A stretch of 64,000 nucleotides of DNA, from assembly GCA_023053575.1 (NCBI GenBank), contig JAKZAP010000004.1, positions 19,727,624 to 19,791,623 of the forward strand, written 5' to 3'. The notes under the pieces are model-generated. The model searched no databases. It was not told where the DNA came from and was given only the letters and a program-made list of their open reading frames with translations. This DNA comes from Branchinecta lynchi (Eukaryota; Arthropoda; Branchiopoda; Anostraca; Branchinectidae). Positions 40,301-55,300 of this stretch are shown one piece after another (position 1 is the first letter of the stretch; every line of letters starts with the position of its first letter). The position numbers and the translations under genes are program-made.

Positions 40301-43300
40301 GAGGAAGAACCAACTTCCTCCAAAGGTAGCATACTAGCGTACAATAGCCTACCAGCAGAAAAATGATATTAGTGTCACTGTTGCTCTTAACCGATACTTC
40401 TTGAGATGGGTGTGTTTCTAGGACCCAGAACGTCCGTCCGCCCGTCTGTCTGTCTGTTAGAACAATGTTCACGAAATTTCACTACAATTTTTTTACAATT
40501 TTCAAGCGGTTGATTAGGAAGAATATTCCTTCAGCTCAAGCTGACTGCGAATTATATCTGACAGTGGCAAACGGATACGTCAGCTGAATTTTAATAGAGC
40601 TGTATTTCGGCCCTTCTTGGCAAGGGTCCTCTTCAGCCTCAAGACGCAAGCCACCAAGTTCAGCGTCCAGTTTTCGGCAAAACGTATCCATTTTGCACAG
40701 TCAAATATGGTTGATTAGAGATCTACAACACACTTAAGGGTTTCACGAAGACAGGAAATCTACAAGACCCGATTATGTGTACGAAGAAGTCCATTTTGGG
40801 ATCCTATCGAAAGCTTTGGTCTTGTTTCTAAGGAAAGTAAACAAGTTGATTTTTTGGTATGCTCATAATTTGCAGTGACGCTATAAAGTTTCGTCTCCTT
40901 GTCATACACGGCGTTTTTTATTTTATTTATCTCCCCACGAGGTTACGTTTCACTCTCTGGAGGTCAAGAGTTTTTCTTCGCATTCCCATTCTTTTTTATT
41001 GTCAGTGCAATTACAGTCCGGAAGTCGGATTCGGGGACAAAGCACGCATTCAGATAGGAAAAGCAGGTGACCTCTAGTACTGTGAGTCAACCCGTAAAAG
41101 AACAAAACTGTGGGAAACCCGCAACGAAACTTTTCACACGGTCATAACTGAGAATGAAAACGTCAACAGATTATTTTGCTATTAAAACGTATTTTTAACT
41201 TAACATGTCAAAAAAGCGGTATACGACACATGAAAATAACAGGTTCTTAGTAGCGGTGTCCGAAGAAATCATTTTTCCAGATTCCGCAAAGAGGCGCAGT
41301 GAAGTAGCCGAAGCTGATTGGTTCCCAGATGGCTATTTTGATTTTTATCTCCATGGAGCAAGACAATATAGACTACAGGAGCACCAGAGCAGGGACGAGC
41401 AAATGCCTCCTAATTTCTCTTCATGCCAGAACTTATGGACGGAAATAATTAGAAAGATATAAAAAATGTCGAGGAAATGCTTAGCGCTTGACCCGGCTGC
41501 ACTATCCCTGGGTTTTGAGGAAACTGACTCGCCAGATCTTTGTTTACCGGAACATAATCAGAGGGAGCGAATAAAGAAAGAAATACAGTTTATTTTACAA
41601 ATCGACTTTGGCGGTTACACAAGCACATTCGCGATTATTTTCAACAAACTAAACAAAATGTGCGTTCCCTTCAATACTTTCTCACAGCTGCCACCACGTT
41701 ACCCCGTGCAGATTCCTTCATAAAGGTTAGAAGGCGAGGATTGGTAGACACGTTTTAAGTCAAACTCGTCCAGTTGTTGAGTGTTTTTTTTTAAGGCAAA
41801 TTATTGTCGCTCCACAAAAATCCCGATTCTTAACCCCTTCAATGCAACAGCCAAACACTATAGAAAGAGCTTTGTGCCAGCGTCCGTTGAAATCTTGAAT
41901 AATTGACGAATATTTTCCCTATACTGTTTTAGTTTCTTAATGGTTTACCTTGACAGAGTCATTTCCTAACCACTGCTTTATGATGATATATATATACAAT
42001 GTACCTGACAAAAACGGCGAGTTTGGCAGTCAATGTTGTTAAAATTCGTTTCGTAATAAAGTAGCGAAAGCTTGGTATGTTTATGTACGTTTATATGTAT
42101 AAGATAACCATGCATGCTCCACTTCGCGAACATAGATGTTCTCGGTAGCAGTGTGTTTTTTTACTGTATTGCGATGATCTAAAATAAAAACATGTCTAAG
42201 TCTTAAAACAAGTCCCAAGTTCCTTCGGACTCAAGCGTCAGAAAGAGCAACTATTAATTAACATTAAAGTCGCTTTCACACAGACGCGTTGAACCTTTAA
42301 CGTTGAGCTACGCAATGTCTGAGTCGCGCTTGCGGCGACGCAACGCAGATAAATACACGCAACGCAAGAATAGAAGCAAGTTCTATTATTGCGTTACGTC
42401 GAAGCGTACACGTCAGATTTTTCAGTGAAACTGGAAGTTTTTGACGAAAAACTGGAGAAAATCCTACTAATGGTCCAGAAAAAACTTCTTAATGGACACC
42501 TGAATGAAGAGTACCAAGTATTATCCCTATCTGTATAACGTTGCCTGTAGAAAACCAAATCCAAATACGAAATAGTGTTTCCAAGCTATGATTTTGCTCC
42601 ATTTTGCATCTGTCCTTATTTCAGTACCGAACAATTTTAGAAATGAACAAATGTCTCCAATCAACCCTTCTTCTGGAATATTTTTTAACCAGTTAAGCCC
42701 AAACGTATTTCTAGAAGAAACTCCAATACGATCCGGCCAGCGCTGTACAAGATTTTAATGAATTGCGCTTTTTGTCTTGGAGTCTGCATGTGCAAACCTC
42801 CAGAAAAGAACATCCCTATTTTGAAAACGTCACGCTCAGGAGAAGAATGCTTTCCGTGGCCATGTCTGTAAATGCATTCTCCATGGTGTGTTCAACTATG
42901 GTTTTATTGTTCAAGTGTCCTTTAATAATGAAAGAAACGAAAATTCAGCAGACGAAACCGGGAAAGGAAAACGTAAATACACATCAAGTGAAAGCTTCTC
43001 GGGCAGGTGTGAAAGATACGCTACGTAACCTGTACGCAACATGAAGACAAACGCATACGCAGCACTTCGCAACGACGCGTCAATGTGAAAGCGGTTTAAC
43101 TCAAAGAATCAAAAGATTCTGGAAGCTGGACCAACTGTCAACGCTTAATTGGCTGTGATCGATGCACTGAGTTCGCTTGCTCGCTCAATTCTACAGTTAC
43201 GGCAACGAAAACGAATTATTGATCAATTATATAACAGATAAGCTGCCAGATTCTTTTTTATCAACACAACTGCGTTGCCAACACATTTTATGTACAGAAA

Positions 43301-46300
43301 AGTAAAATGCGACGTACCGCAGACCAACAACGGGCTAGATCCTGCGTAGATGTCGCAAGATTACCATCCAAGAGTTTAAGACACTCGTACTATATTGGAA
43401 CATGTCTGTACTTTCAACTGTCGCAAGTACCGAATGTGATACTAATATGTCGACAAGCTGGCATTAGGTATGTCGTAAATGACGATTTAAAACAAGTTTC
43501 GGATCATTTTCGGACCTGTTACTACGCCAAGGATTCTCTCTACCCACCAAGTTTTAACTACATCCCAGCACTCACTACAATTTCCGGGGAATTCGGGTAC
43601 CCCTCCCACCACGCTCCGCAAGGTAGGATAAAAAGGTAAGGTAAGGTAAAAAAATTATCCGAATAAGGATGCAGTATTTGCTACTGGGATTAATCTTATC
43701 TCTATTGGGATAAAATAATCTGAATTAGGGATACTCTAATCTCAATAAAGACAAGACTGCAAGATTTTTTTTACAGTGTACCAAGTTACATTTCGATCGC
43801 CTAAACCGCTCCATTTTCCGAAAAGTTCCCGAGCCCCCGGGAACATTCACCCTATAGAAGCCGGGTCAAGTCCGAACCCTCAGAATGTACACCCAGACTA
43901 TAACCTGGTACCATGTACCTACTCCCACATAAGCGCCGCAACCATTCAGTTGCTGTGAGCTTCATATAATTTCAAGGACTCCCCCTTTCTCCCCTCCTCA
44001 AATTAGGCCTGCTTCAGCGGTCAAGGAAATTTCTTGAACCCCTCACCATACTCCACCGAGGCTAGATCGGGTCCGGACCTCGACCCCCCCCCCCCACAAT
44101 AAACCATGCTTCCGAATTTCCATCCGGTCTCGCACCTCGGAAACGTGGAATTCATAAATTCGATGTTTCTGACTTAATCCGGAATATTTCCAATATATCT
44201 GCGTAGTCTCATTGCTCTCTCGCCCACCAGGAAGTGCCCTAGCAATTACAGGCCGACTGACAGGCAGACATACGACAGCTATCCCGGGAAACCTGGATGC
44301 CCAGGTTCTCGGGTGACTGGTTTATTTGAAGATGTATCGTTTAGTTCTTATGTTTTTTGTTACAAGTTGTTTAATGTGATTTTGTGTAAAAAAATAAAGA
44401 ATAACCTAACCTAACCTAACCTATTTGGGACTCCGGCCTTTTCTCGTAAAAAAAGCTCTCTTTACATTTCTCTTACCTGGAATAATAGCGAAAAGTGTTC
44501 TGTTTCTCAATAGCTTTTCGCAGGGCTTTGAGTTTCTTGAGTACTTGAGTGATGACCTGATTTCGCCTCCGTCCACCAGCACCGAAGAACTGCGCCAAGG
44601 CTTTGCGAAGTCCCGTCTCGTCCAATCTCCGTCCGTAATATTTATCTTTGCTCTTGTAGCTGCCAACCACAGGATCGTACACCTGGAATGTGAGAAAAAG
44701 AATAAGTAAACAAAACGAAAAATTGGCGCACGTTCTAACAGGGGAAGGCACATGGTGCTAATTTGACTGAAAAAAGAAGTGCGAGGTTACAATTTGAATC
44801 TTCGCCAGTAACGATTCCCCGCTATATTTCTAAAGGCACCAATTTTCTCTTTTAGTTAATGTAACTAATATAATATAACGAACTCTATTTACGGTATCCG
44901 AAGTTGGAGCAATATATTTTCATGGCACTTGCCCTTCTGCCAAGTGCCATACAGCGATCGAAATTTCTCTCCGTCTGTCGGTCTGTCCAGGTTTTGCTAG
45001 TTCGGGCACTTCCACATAAGCTAGGACGACGAAACTTGGCAGGCATATCAGGTATTAAGTTGGAAATAGTCATTTCAGCGATCTGAGCATCGTGGGGGAG
45101 TGGAGGGAGGGGGAATCCGGAATCTGGAGGTATTTATAACTTTTGAACGGTGATCGGATCTTAATGAAACTTGATATTTAGAAAGACCCGTGTTTCAGAC
45201 GATCCGCTCAAAATCCGGACCGAATCCGGTAAGCTGGGGGGGGGAATGGAAATCTTGGAAAACCCTTGGAGTGGAGGGATTGGGCTGAAACTTGGTGGGA
45301 AGAACAAGCACAAGTCCTAGATACACCGCTGAGATGTCCGGGATGGATTCGGGCACAGCGGGGGGTTGAGGGGGGGGGGAATTCTGGTGATCGCGCTAGT
45401 TCGTACTTCTGGATGTGCTAGGACAACAAAACTTGGCAGGCATATCAGGACCTTAAATGATTAAGCTGGAAATAGTCACTTCCCCGATCCGAGCATCGTG
45501 GAGGGGAGTGGAGGGATGGGGAGTCCGGGATTTTGAGGTATTTATAACCTTCGAAAGGGTGATCAGATAGCAATGATATTGGATATTTGAGAGACATCGT
45601 GCCTCAGACCACACACTTAAAATCCGGACCGGATCCGGTGACTTTGGGGGGGGGGAGCTGGAGGGGGAAACCGGAAATCTTGGGAAATGCTTAGAGCGGA
45701 CCGATTGGGACGAAACTTGGTGGGAAGAATTTTCTCAAGTCCTAGATACATCGTTGACATAACCGGACCAGATTCGGTGGGGGGAAGGGAATTCGGTGAT
45801 CCCGTGAGTTCGGACTAGTACGATAAAATTTGGTAGGCATATCAGGGATCCAAACAGACTGCCTTGAGATTAGTGGTTCAGCTATCGCCTCAGATGTTCC
45901 ACGTTAAGCGCGGATCGGACCCGATTCTTGTGGGGGGAGTTGGAGGGGGCCACTGGAAATCTCGTCAAACGCTTAGAGTCGAGGGATCGGGATAGAATTT
46001 GGTAAGAAAAACAAGCATAAGCCCTGCAGACACGTTCTCGACAGAACCAGATCTTACCGAGGCTCTTTGCGGGGAGTTGGAGGAGGTTTCCCGGAATTCC
46101 AGTGATCGCGAGTTATGACACTTCCAGATGCGCCAAGGACGATGAAACTTGGCGGCATATTACTGACCCGACCAAATAGGCTTAAGAACCCAGCACGATG
46201 CCCTAAGAAAACTTCCGTTTCTGGATCCTACCGTTTTTTAGGGAGCTAAGGGAATGGGAATCCGGAAATTACTGACTTCCCTAGGTTGCGAACAGGTGGT

Positions 46301-49300
46301 CCGATTCGAGTGAAACTTTATGGGTGATAAGAACTGATGACCTAGATATGCAAAACATGTTTCCTAACCACATGCAGCCATGGTTGGGGGAGTTGGAGGG
46401 GGGGGGATCCGTAAAATGTTGACGTGCACAAAAACCAAAAGAATGGGACGAATGGGATGCAAGTTGGACAGGACCGACTTTATACGTCACAGATTTGTTA
46501 TTTGCCATCCGAATCTATTCGGTCATAGAGGGGGGGGGGGGGAGCTGGAGGGAGAGTCTCGGAAATTCTGTGGCTCGCCGAGGGGTCACGAGTGGACCGA
46601 ATTTAATGAAACTTGGAAAGTCGAGAGATCATATGCCCTAGATGACATATTTAATGGTCCGGACCGAATCCGAGCACGGTGCTCGAGCAATTTTCCGGAA
46701 AATTCTCATAATCGAGTGAAAATCGATAGGCGGTAAGAGAAGATGCTTTAGATGATTCACTTAGGTGTCCGAACCAGATTTGGCCGTGGCAGGGAGAGTT
46801 GAAGGGGGGGGGCGGAAATGGTGTGGCCCGTTTAGGAAAGTAATATGACCTAGATGATCCGACACAATGCCGGAAATACTCAGACTCGAGTGAAACTGGA
46901 TATCCTATTCCTAGGTCCGGACCTAGGGGGGTTGAAAGTGGTACTTTGTGACATCCTTATCTACTTTCTTGCATCACCCACTCGTAACACGTGCCATATG
47001 AGCTAGTAGCTCTTGTTGTGATTCAATTTTAACATTATTCGAAGTTTTAAATAACCCACTTACATATAGTACTTGTGCAACCTACTCCCGTCGTTTATTA
47101 TACGGAATCGTAGCTGGAAAAGGGCTTAAAACAGCCAAAGCCTTTGGTAATCGTCGAAAGCAGAGATTATTTTGTTTAAAGACTTAAAGACCCATCGCGT
47201 GCGATGGGTCTTTTAACAAAAGATGATGCAGTATGCTATATTTGGCTTAATTTTTTGCGAAAACAGACATATACGAGAGCGAACAATGGTTCCGAAATAC
47301 CGATACTGATATACAAGTTATCCAATATCAAAAGTGAAAATATCGCTACACAATACCGACCAACACTATAAAGGGGTACACTGTAAAAAAAAAAAAAAAA
47401 ATCTTGCTACTGGGATTACTCTTGTCTCTACTGAGATAATGCTATCTCTAACTTTCCCAGTAGAGATAAGATTAATCCCAGTAGCAAATACTGCAGTTAA
47501 CTTTAATCCTAACTCGGAGAAACTTTTAACAGTGTATAGCGGTTGCAAGAGATCACTCAGGATTCCAGAAAAAAAAACCTTACAAACCAAAATATCGACA
47601 GTTTCAGAGCCTGTTGTCAAAACATACACGTGACGGGTCTGCGAAGCTTGGCAAGAAAACTGACAGCTGAAATCCTGTTTCCGTTCTCGCTTATGACCAG
47701 CAAATAGAAGCGATTCTGACCAGCCACTTATGACTAAGTCTTCAAGACTCCGAAACGGATGTCGCCAAAGTAATGTGGAATTCTGCGCCAAAATAAATAG
47801 TAGTGTGAATTCTGCGCCAAAAACTGAGCTTAAAGTTTAACTGAAAAGCCAATTCATTTTTGTACCATCTAACTGAATCCACTGCATTTTTTGGATTGTG
47901 TTAAAGGACCCCTCTTGCTTATTCTGTCTTTTATAATATCTTGGCTCCCATATGGAATTATAAGCTTCTAAAATCCCCACCTTTCTCCATTGTTTCGTTT
48001 CGTAACTACGAATTTTAGCGCTTTTTCAGCATTGCCATGTTTTCCCGTCACCCAAACGAAAAGTTTGCCGGAATCTTCATTGTCCGCTGACAACTCTTTC
48101 ACACAGAAGGAGGTGATAATCTTCTGTTCATTACTTCTTTTGTTTGCTTAGTTTTCCCACTTTTTAACCAAGGCGCGTTCAGTTTTCAATTTTTTTGTGC
48201 CCAGCCGCAGCGTCTGAGAGCAGGATGGCTGGATATAATCGACAAGCGCTAAAAGAGAATCGCTAGTTTCAGGTGGAAAGTAACGGTATTTTCGAAAACT
48301 TTTTTCTGATCCATTTTATAGGGAAAAGATCATTTCTAGTAAGAGTTGTGCTTTAAGGGATTTTTTATTTTTCACTATTTGCTCTAGAATGACGTTCAGA
48401 TATCTACGACCGTCTTCACGAACTTCTACAATGACGCAGAAAACGGCGTTTTATTGGCCAGTGATCAGCTTAAGGAAGGTAGCTCACTTAGTGAACACTT
48501 ATTTTTCGTCTATTGTTTTCGTCGAGCATACAACACAGATAACAAGCGCATAGAGTATACAAATCAGACGAAATACCACTATTTCAAAATCGATTGTTTG
48601 TGACTAGCAAGGAAGTAACGCGTTTTCGTCGGGTTTTCAAGCTTCTTTAAGCGCATAATTGATGGGTAACTAGATTGTCCTATCTAAGACCTTTTCAGTT
48701 AAACTTTAAGCCCGTCATCCCCGCCCGTTATTGTAATCGCCAGCACACTACGCCTTGCATCTACATTGTCCAGTTCTAAAAATAATGAAGGTGTGGTTCC
48801 TTTTATTTAAAGGGATGAAATCAGCGTCAAAATAGTCAAGGGCGAAACTGGTAATGCCGATTAATGACAGCATCTGAGCAATAATCATGCTTGTCGCTCA
48901 AAAAGCCTTCAATCTGACAAAAATAGATGATGCAATGAAAAAGGTCAAAATTTTGAAAATAAAGCGAAACACCGCGTGTTACAGGGATAAAACCCGTTTT
49001 TTTTTTTGGCTGACTGCATACTAAATAAATCTAGACCAACCTTGGCAATGGACTAATCAAGAATTAGGTGTCATTCAATAAATTACGTATTTTCTTTAAT
49101 TGTTTGGTCGGGGCCGTCGAAGAGAGTTGGGGGGATGGGATCTGGACAACAGTTACATACATGGAACTGGTGGCAAGGCTCCATTCAACCACTCTCATAC
49201 TGCCGCGGAAATACAGACGAACATGTTTGCCCCTCCGGATTTTCGATTCCACCATCAAGCTGAGAAAATCTCACATTTTCGGCAAGGAACTCATGATGGT

Positions 49301-52300
49301 GGCGAAAATGCCATACATTTTTCTCACAATTTAAGAACGGCACGCACAGTTTTCAAATATTTTTGTCGCGCTTCGGAAAGCGGGTAAGTCTAGACAAATT
49401 TCACGAGTGGCAAGAAGAAAATTGCCAATTTCACGGGAGACATATTGGCTTAAAAAAAAAAGATATTTCTGAACAATTGCAGGCTATTGCAAAAAGATCA
49501 TTTCTAGCAAAATCTGTGGAACAAGAACGATTCTTGCGATTAACTGGACAAATAGGCGAGTTAATCGCCAATAGTCAAGTAGGCTATGTGCGAATAAGAT
49601 AACAGACAATCTAGCTATGAATAACTTCGGAGATACATACGAGAAAGTGGAAATATTGGGGTCAAATGACTCGCATGAAAGTCGTTTGAGGTATGGTGCT
49701 GACCCCCCCCCCCCCCCCCCCCGGGTCTATATAAAAAGGTAAGTAATGCGAAACACTTGGACGCTCCTTTGAGAAAGAGGCAGCAGCCTCAAATTTGACG
49801 CTCGAACGGCTGTGGGGGATGACCTGAGATAGGTAAAACAGGAGGTCTACTGTGGCTGATGCTTTAGGAGGACCTAAGGATGTAGGGCTATGCACAGAAA
49901 ACACCAAAACTCGTTTAAAACTATTTAAGCATGGAAAGTAGAGCCTCGTTTTTGTTGCAATAGCGCTGCCGCATCGCTGCTGCAGCACTTCTTTGCTTTT
50001 GTTTTTGGATTCACTTTCTTCTTGGTTGAAGCGGCAGGGAAGCACGGACTTGGTCGGGGAGCAAGTCCGTGATTCTCGAGAAGCGCTGCCGTCTTCCTCG
50101 GAAGCGCTGCAGTGCAAACACGGATGTAGAAAGAATCAGTCCGGAATCGGCCGAGAAGTGGACCTGCAGCATGCAACAAGAACGAGGCTTAGGAGTTGGA
50201 AGCTAATTAGAGCCTTATTGTGCCAAAGTGGGGACACCATTAAGTCTCCCCCTTGCTTGTCTCCAAATAATGAGCTTGTAAAGTGACTACTATCCGAATC
50301 GCGTATCGGTCCAAAACAGACATCACACTATAAACGCTGCTGACTTATAGTCCACAATTCGGATAGATGGCCGGATTTCCGGAACGAAACGGAAATAACA
50401 CCAGGATTGTTTTGCGGCAGCGGAGTCGCAATCGCCGTCACTAAGAACACCAGAAACTCAGAAACCTGTTCGAGTGTTACGTTTTACACTTACGAGTGAA
50501 AGTAAAATGATGATTGTACCATAAGCAACAATGAGGATAGATTTTTAGCTCTTTTTGTCCTCAAACATTTTGTTGTTATCGAACCGGTTTGGCAACTCCC
50601 CTTATAACATTGGCCAGAGTCCGAGAATAAATACGCCGGGATACTGATTGATGACCACTGTCGTACGAGTTCGATCAATTTTAAACCACCGTGTCCGTTC
50701 TTTAATCATTCTTCGGAATACTCTTGGCAAGAGTTTTTTTCTGTCACCTAAATACGAACCTGCATGCTGAGTTTGATTAAAAATGACCCTGGACTCCTTC
50801 CCGGTGCCGTGTTATTTTTGTCAATCCATACTCAGGCTCGTTATTTTTCACATCAACAAGGGGCATAACGTTAATCTCACTTACCAGGTCTCTTCTAGAC
50901 CTATTATTTGTTAACTGTGTATCCATAGCCACTACATTTTCTCTCCATCTATAGACCTACTAAATATAGAATTTAATATTCAATTTAAAATTTTAAATAG
51001 AATTTAAAATTTAATATTCTTGTTAATAAAATCAAGAATAAATAAGGGAAGAATTGAGAAGACTTGAATCATCCGGACGTCTCTTTCCTGATTCTCAAGT
51101 ATCGGGGGTGGAGCCTACTCGGCGCCTGTCCCGACCATACAGTAATTATTGGCACTGGTTCTTCTGATCGCCGTTCTCCGCGTCAAGAAAGTGCGCCGAA
51201 TTCAAATTATACAGATAGAGGCCAACATTTTGCCCTCTGCTCTCCAACAAATCGCAGCTACCACTAGTTTAAAAGACGAGATGAGGGGATAAAGTACAGT
51301 GAGATGATAGAAGTGGTGTGCAATCATACATTCAAGGATGACGAAAATAATGGAAGAAAAGGACCGATTTGGACTGAATACTACAAGTTTAAAGAAGGAA
51401 GGGACATGCTTCCAATTTTTTTTACTCTAGGCATAGAAAGTCAGGTAGAATATCCGTCCCTGGAGTAAGATTTACTTCTTCTTTTTTTTCACACAAAAAC
51501 ATTCATGTAATCTCTATGGCTGTCAGGTTCATAGTGATGAAAAAAAAAAGACTTTTAATAGGATAGAAAATGAAACATTTAGCCAACTACCCGAGACAAT
51601 GATATTTTGACCATAAATAATAAGTTGTTATCTCAAATGTAGACGTTTTGAATGATATCGTACAGTTATCAATTTCAATAATCAGTTATTAATTTAAAGT
51701 TAGCAAATACTTCAACCCAACTGTTTTTCGCAACTATCCGTGAAAGTAGCTTACAGTGTACAACTTAAAACAAAACATAACAACTCTTTGGGTATAGTCC
51801 GCACTCCGCCAGCTATGCTGAAAATTTTAATTTGAATGATGTAAAAACATAAAAACATGATAATGTAAAAAAAGGATGATGAAACAGCGGACTGTTAATA
51901 GCTTAAACACATTTTTTTTTGCCAGATGTAAAGTGCTACTATCCGAGATAATGATATACAAATTTGACCAAGAATAATAAGACGTTTTCACAATTGAGAC
52001 ATCTTGAAAGATATCTTACAATCAGCAATCGTTTATTTAAAATTAGGAAATTACTTTACAGCCTACTGTGTTTCGCAACTACAGGAGAATATGATATGAA
52101 CTAAATTTGGTGCAGAGAGTACTACTTAAAAACAAAACATAATAACTCTTGAGTACATTTCGACAACTAAATAACTTAAACTGTCCAAGCATAATATCTT
52201 TTCTAGAAGCGATTCTTTAAAGTCCTGAGAAGACCAAAATAAGATTACAACGTTCACACTGATCCTATTGAATCTGAACTAAATGCATGCCTGTGCCTGT

Positions 52301-55300
52301 TAAGTCTATGCTTCAACATTCATTAAAAATAATTGCTCCCCTGAGTCTTCAAACGGCGCATTCCCTTGGGCTTCACCGTCTTTGTGAAGGGTCGTGATAA
52401 CATAAGCTTCATATTGCAAATCTGACCCAAGATTGAAAAGTCGCTTCCGCCTTTTCTGACTACTTCATCACTTTTCCTTGGAGGTAACACTAAAACTGCA
52501 AGAGGCAACACGCGAAGCTCCACCCCCGATATCGGACCAAAAAAGATTCCGGATGCTGACATCAAGGTCATGTGAGTTCTCAATTCTTCCCTTATTTATT
52601 CTTGATAAAATCATGTCTCTTATTATTAATTTTAATTACTTGGCTTGGATACAATTGTGATATTCTAACTACGACTCAAACAAGGTTAGAGCAAAAGCCT
52701 CAAAGGAGAGAAAGAGAGAGACAAAAACATTAAACAATACCCCCTTTATCAAGGCCGTATCCAGGGGGGGGGGTAGGGGGTTGAACCCCCCCCCCCGAAA
52801 CATGCAATAATCATCAATTTTATAGGCTTTTCCCTCTGATCTATGCCTTATTTGTACTTTTTTGTCCGACCAACAGGCAACCCCCCCCCCGAAATAAATT
52901 CCTGGATACGGGCCTGCCCTTTATACAGGGTTGCTAAGAGCTCGACTCATTAAAGTGTCACATTCCGGCGCAGAACGCGCAAAATTGGTAATAACTGAAT
53001 TTGTAACAACATTCTTCAAAACATTTCTTAACTGTTACATCACAGTTTTGTAAAAACAGTTCAATCGGAAATGAGCTTTATTTAAGGCTTCAAACTGTCT
53101 TTGTGTACAAAATCAAAGTAAACTACATGTTTTGGCAGTTTTTTGGGGTCGGTAATCCGTCACTTTAGTAAAGTAAATGAAAAATGCTTTCCTGACCTAA
53201 AAAGTGTCACTCGTAACAAACGGTGTAACTTAGAGAGAAAGTGTCACCCAGAGACAAAAAGTGTCAAAAAGCACCAAAAGTGTCACACTTGGCAACACTG
53301 CCCTTACACCACCAGCCAGCCGTGACAAAAACACGACGGTGGTGTGGTCGTAACCACAGCGGACGTTCACGAACTTCGTCTGGAGTTTTGCAAAAACAAG
53401 CTGATTAATTTTCGACACACCGGCACTAAAATAACAAATTCAATCTACAGTGGAATGTTTACGTGGCAAGCCTGACATTTTCAAACATATTTTAAGCATT
53501 GTGTTATCATCAAGACGCACCGATCTTATGGCAAAACGATAAATGAAGAAGTTTGATACGTTTTACTTTAATCTTTATGTATTATCTTAGCTACGCAAAT
53601 TTGCGTTGAAATATTTACGGTGGTTTTATTTATGTATCGACTCGTGTATTTATTTATTGACATGCCTGCGCTAGCTAACGCTATTCTGGTAGAGTAAAGC
53701 ATTGATTCATTCCTTCAATATCTATGACGCGTAGTTTCCGCGAACAGATCAAATGTTTCAACAGTACACACTACTTTCCTGGCAAAACATTCATGGTAAT
53801 AAACGCCAGGAGCACTGCGAGTTATTAATTACCGTGAAAAATAAAACGCCCCATTAAGCCGCCTTCACAAGCATGCCTAGCCAAGCATAGATTGCTAGGC
53901 ACGTGCACAAGCTTATAGTGCGGACACACGATCAGGATAGAAAGCTCCCGGACTGGAATTCCTGCCCGGATTTTTGCCACCATCATCACTTCCATATGGA
54001 AAAGTTTTAAAAATTTTTCAACTTGATGATGAAAGTGCAGGAAATCCGGCCGGGAAATCGCACCATTAGCCAGGCAGAGGAGTTCTAGAGCCTAGAACTC
54101 CGTACCTGGCCCAAAATCTGTGCCTAGGCACGCGTGCGAAAGGCGTTGCTAGGCACGTGCCTAGGTATCCGTACTTGGCTAGGCATGCTTGTGAACAGGG
54201 ACCTCAACGACGAAGAGTAGGCGACTGGTCTCCATTGGGATCTCCCACGCAGAGTTGTGGTCGAAGAGGAAAGTAAACACAAACACGATTGCTTACTAAA
54301 GATGTCTACATGGTAACCTCTAAGCCCAAGGTCGGGAGAGCTAGAGTCGTTACAAAAATGTTTTTTTTTTGGGGGGGGGGGGGGAGGTGGCAAGGTATTT
54401 ATCGACTGGCTGGTCATTTTTACCGACTATTTTTTCAGAAAAAACGACTGTTTTTAAGGACAAGAGCTACGAGCTCATATGGCACTTGTGACGAGTAGGT
54501 GGTACTAGAAAGTAGATGCGAACGCCACAAAATACACCCGCCATCCAAAAATGTGGCTCGGAAATAGAAATAGGATATTTAGTTTCACTCGATTCTGAGA
54601 AGTTCTGGCTTCGTCTCGGCTTATCTGTAGCAAATGCGCAAGACTGTTCAAACCTCCAAGTTTCAGCCCAATAAATCCACTCGTTTGATCCCTAGACATG
54701 CTACACGATTTCCGATACTCCCTCCATCTCCCCCTACCGTGGCCGAATATGGTTCGGACTAAAAATGGATCATATAAAGCATCTTCTTTTATACCATCTA
54801 TCAAGTTTCAATCGAATCTGAGCATTTTTGGAAAATTCTGACCCCCCCCACCACCACCACCGTTGTCGGATCCGGTTCGGACCCTAAAATATGTCATCTA
54901 GGGCATATGCTCTCTCTACATTCCAAGTTTCATTTAAACTGATGCACCCGTTTGACCCCTATGCAAGCCTCAAAGTTTCCGGCAATCTCCCTCCAACTCC
55001 CCCACTGTGGCCGAAGAAGACTTAGAAACATAAACGTCGTATCTGTTAATCCCCTCTTCCCGTACATCATTTTTTACTGAAATCGGAGCATAGTCTATCT
55101 ACAAATTTCCGGTACCCCCCCCCCCCCACACACACCTTGGCCGAATACGGCCCGGACGTCAAATAACAAATCTAGGCCGCATAAACCCGGCACTGTCGAA
55201 CTTGCATCTCGGTCCATCCGTTTGGTTTTTGTGCATGTCAAAAATCCCCCCCCCCCCCTTCAATTCCCCCAACCGTGGTCGCATGTAGTTCGAATGCATG

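Noticed and set aside
41205..41723. Two adjoining 85-codon ORFs as a small gene
   Set aside because: No family resemblance, no shared frame, no poly(A) or splice context. It lies in a long IP6K intron.
49363..49602. 79-codon ORF with charged residues as an exon
   Set aside because: Lysine-rich from A-rich DNA, with no family match; a nearby acceptor-like CAG is not enough.
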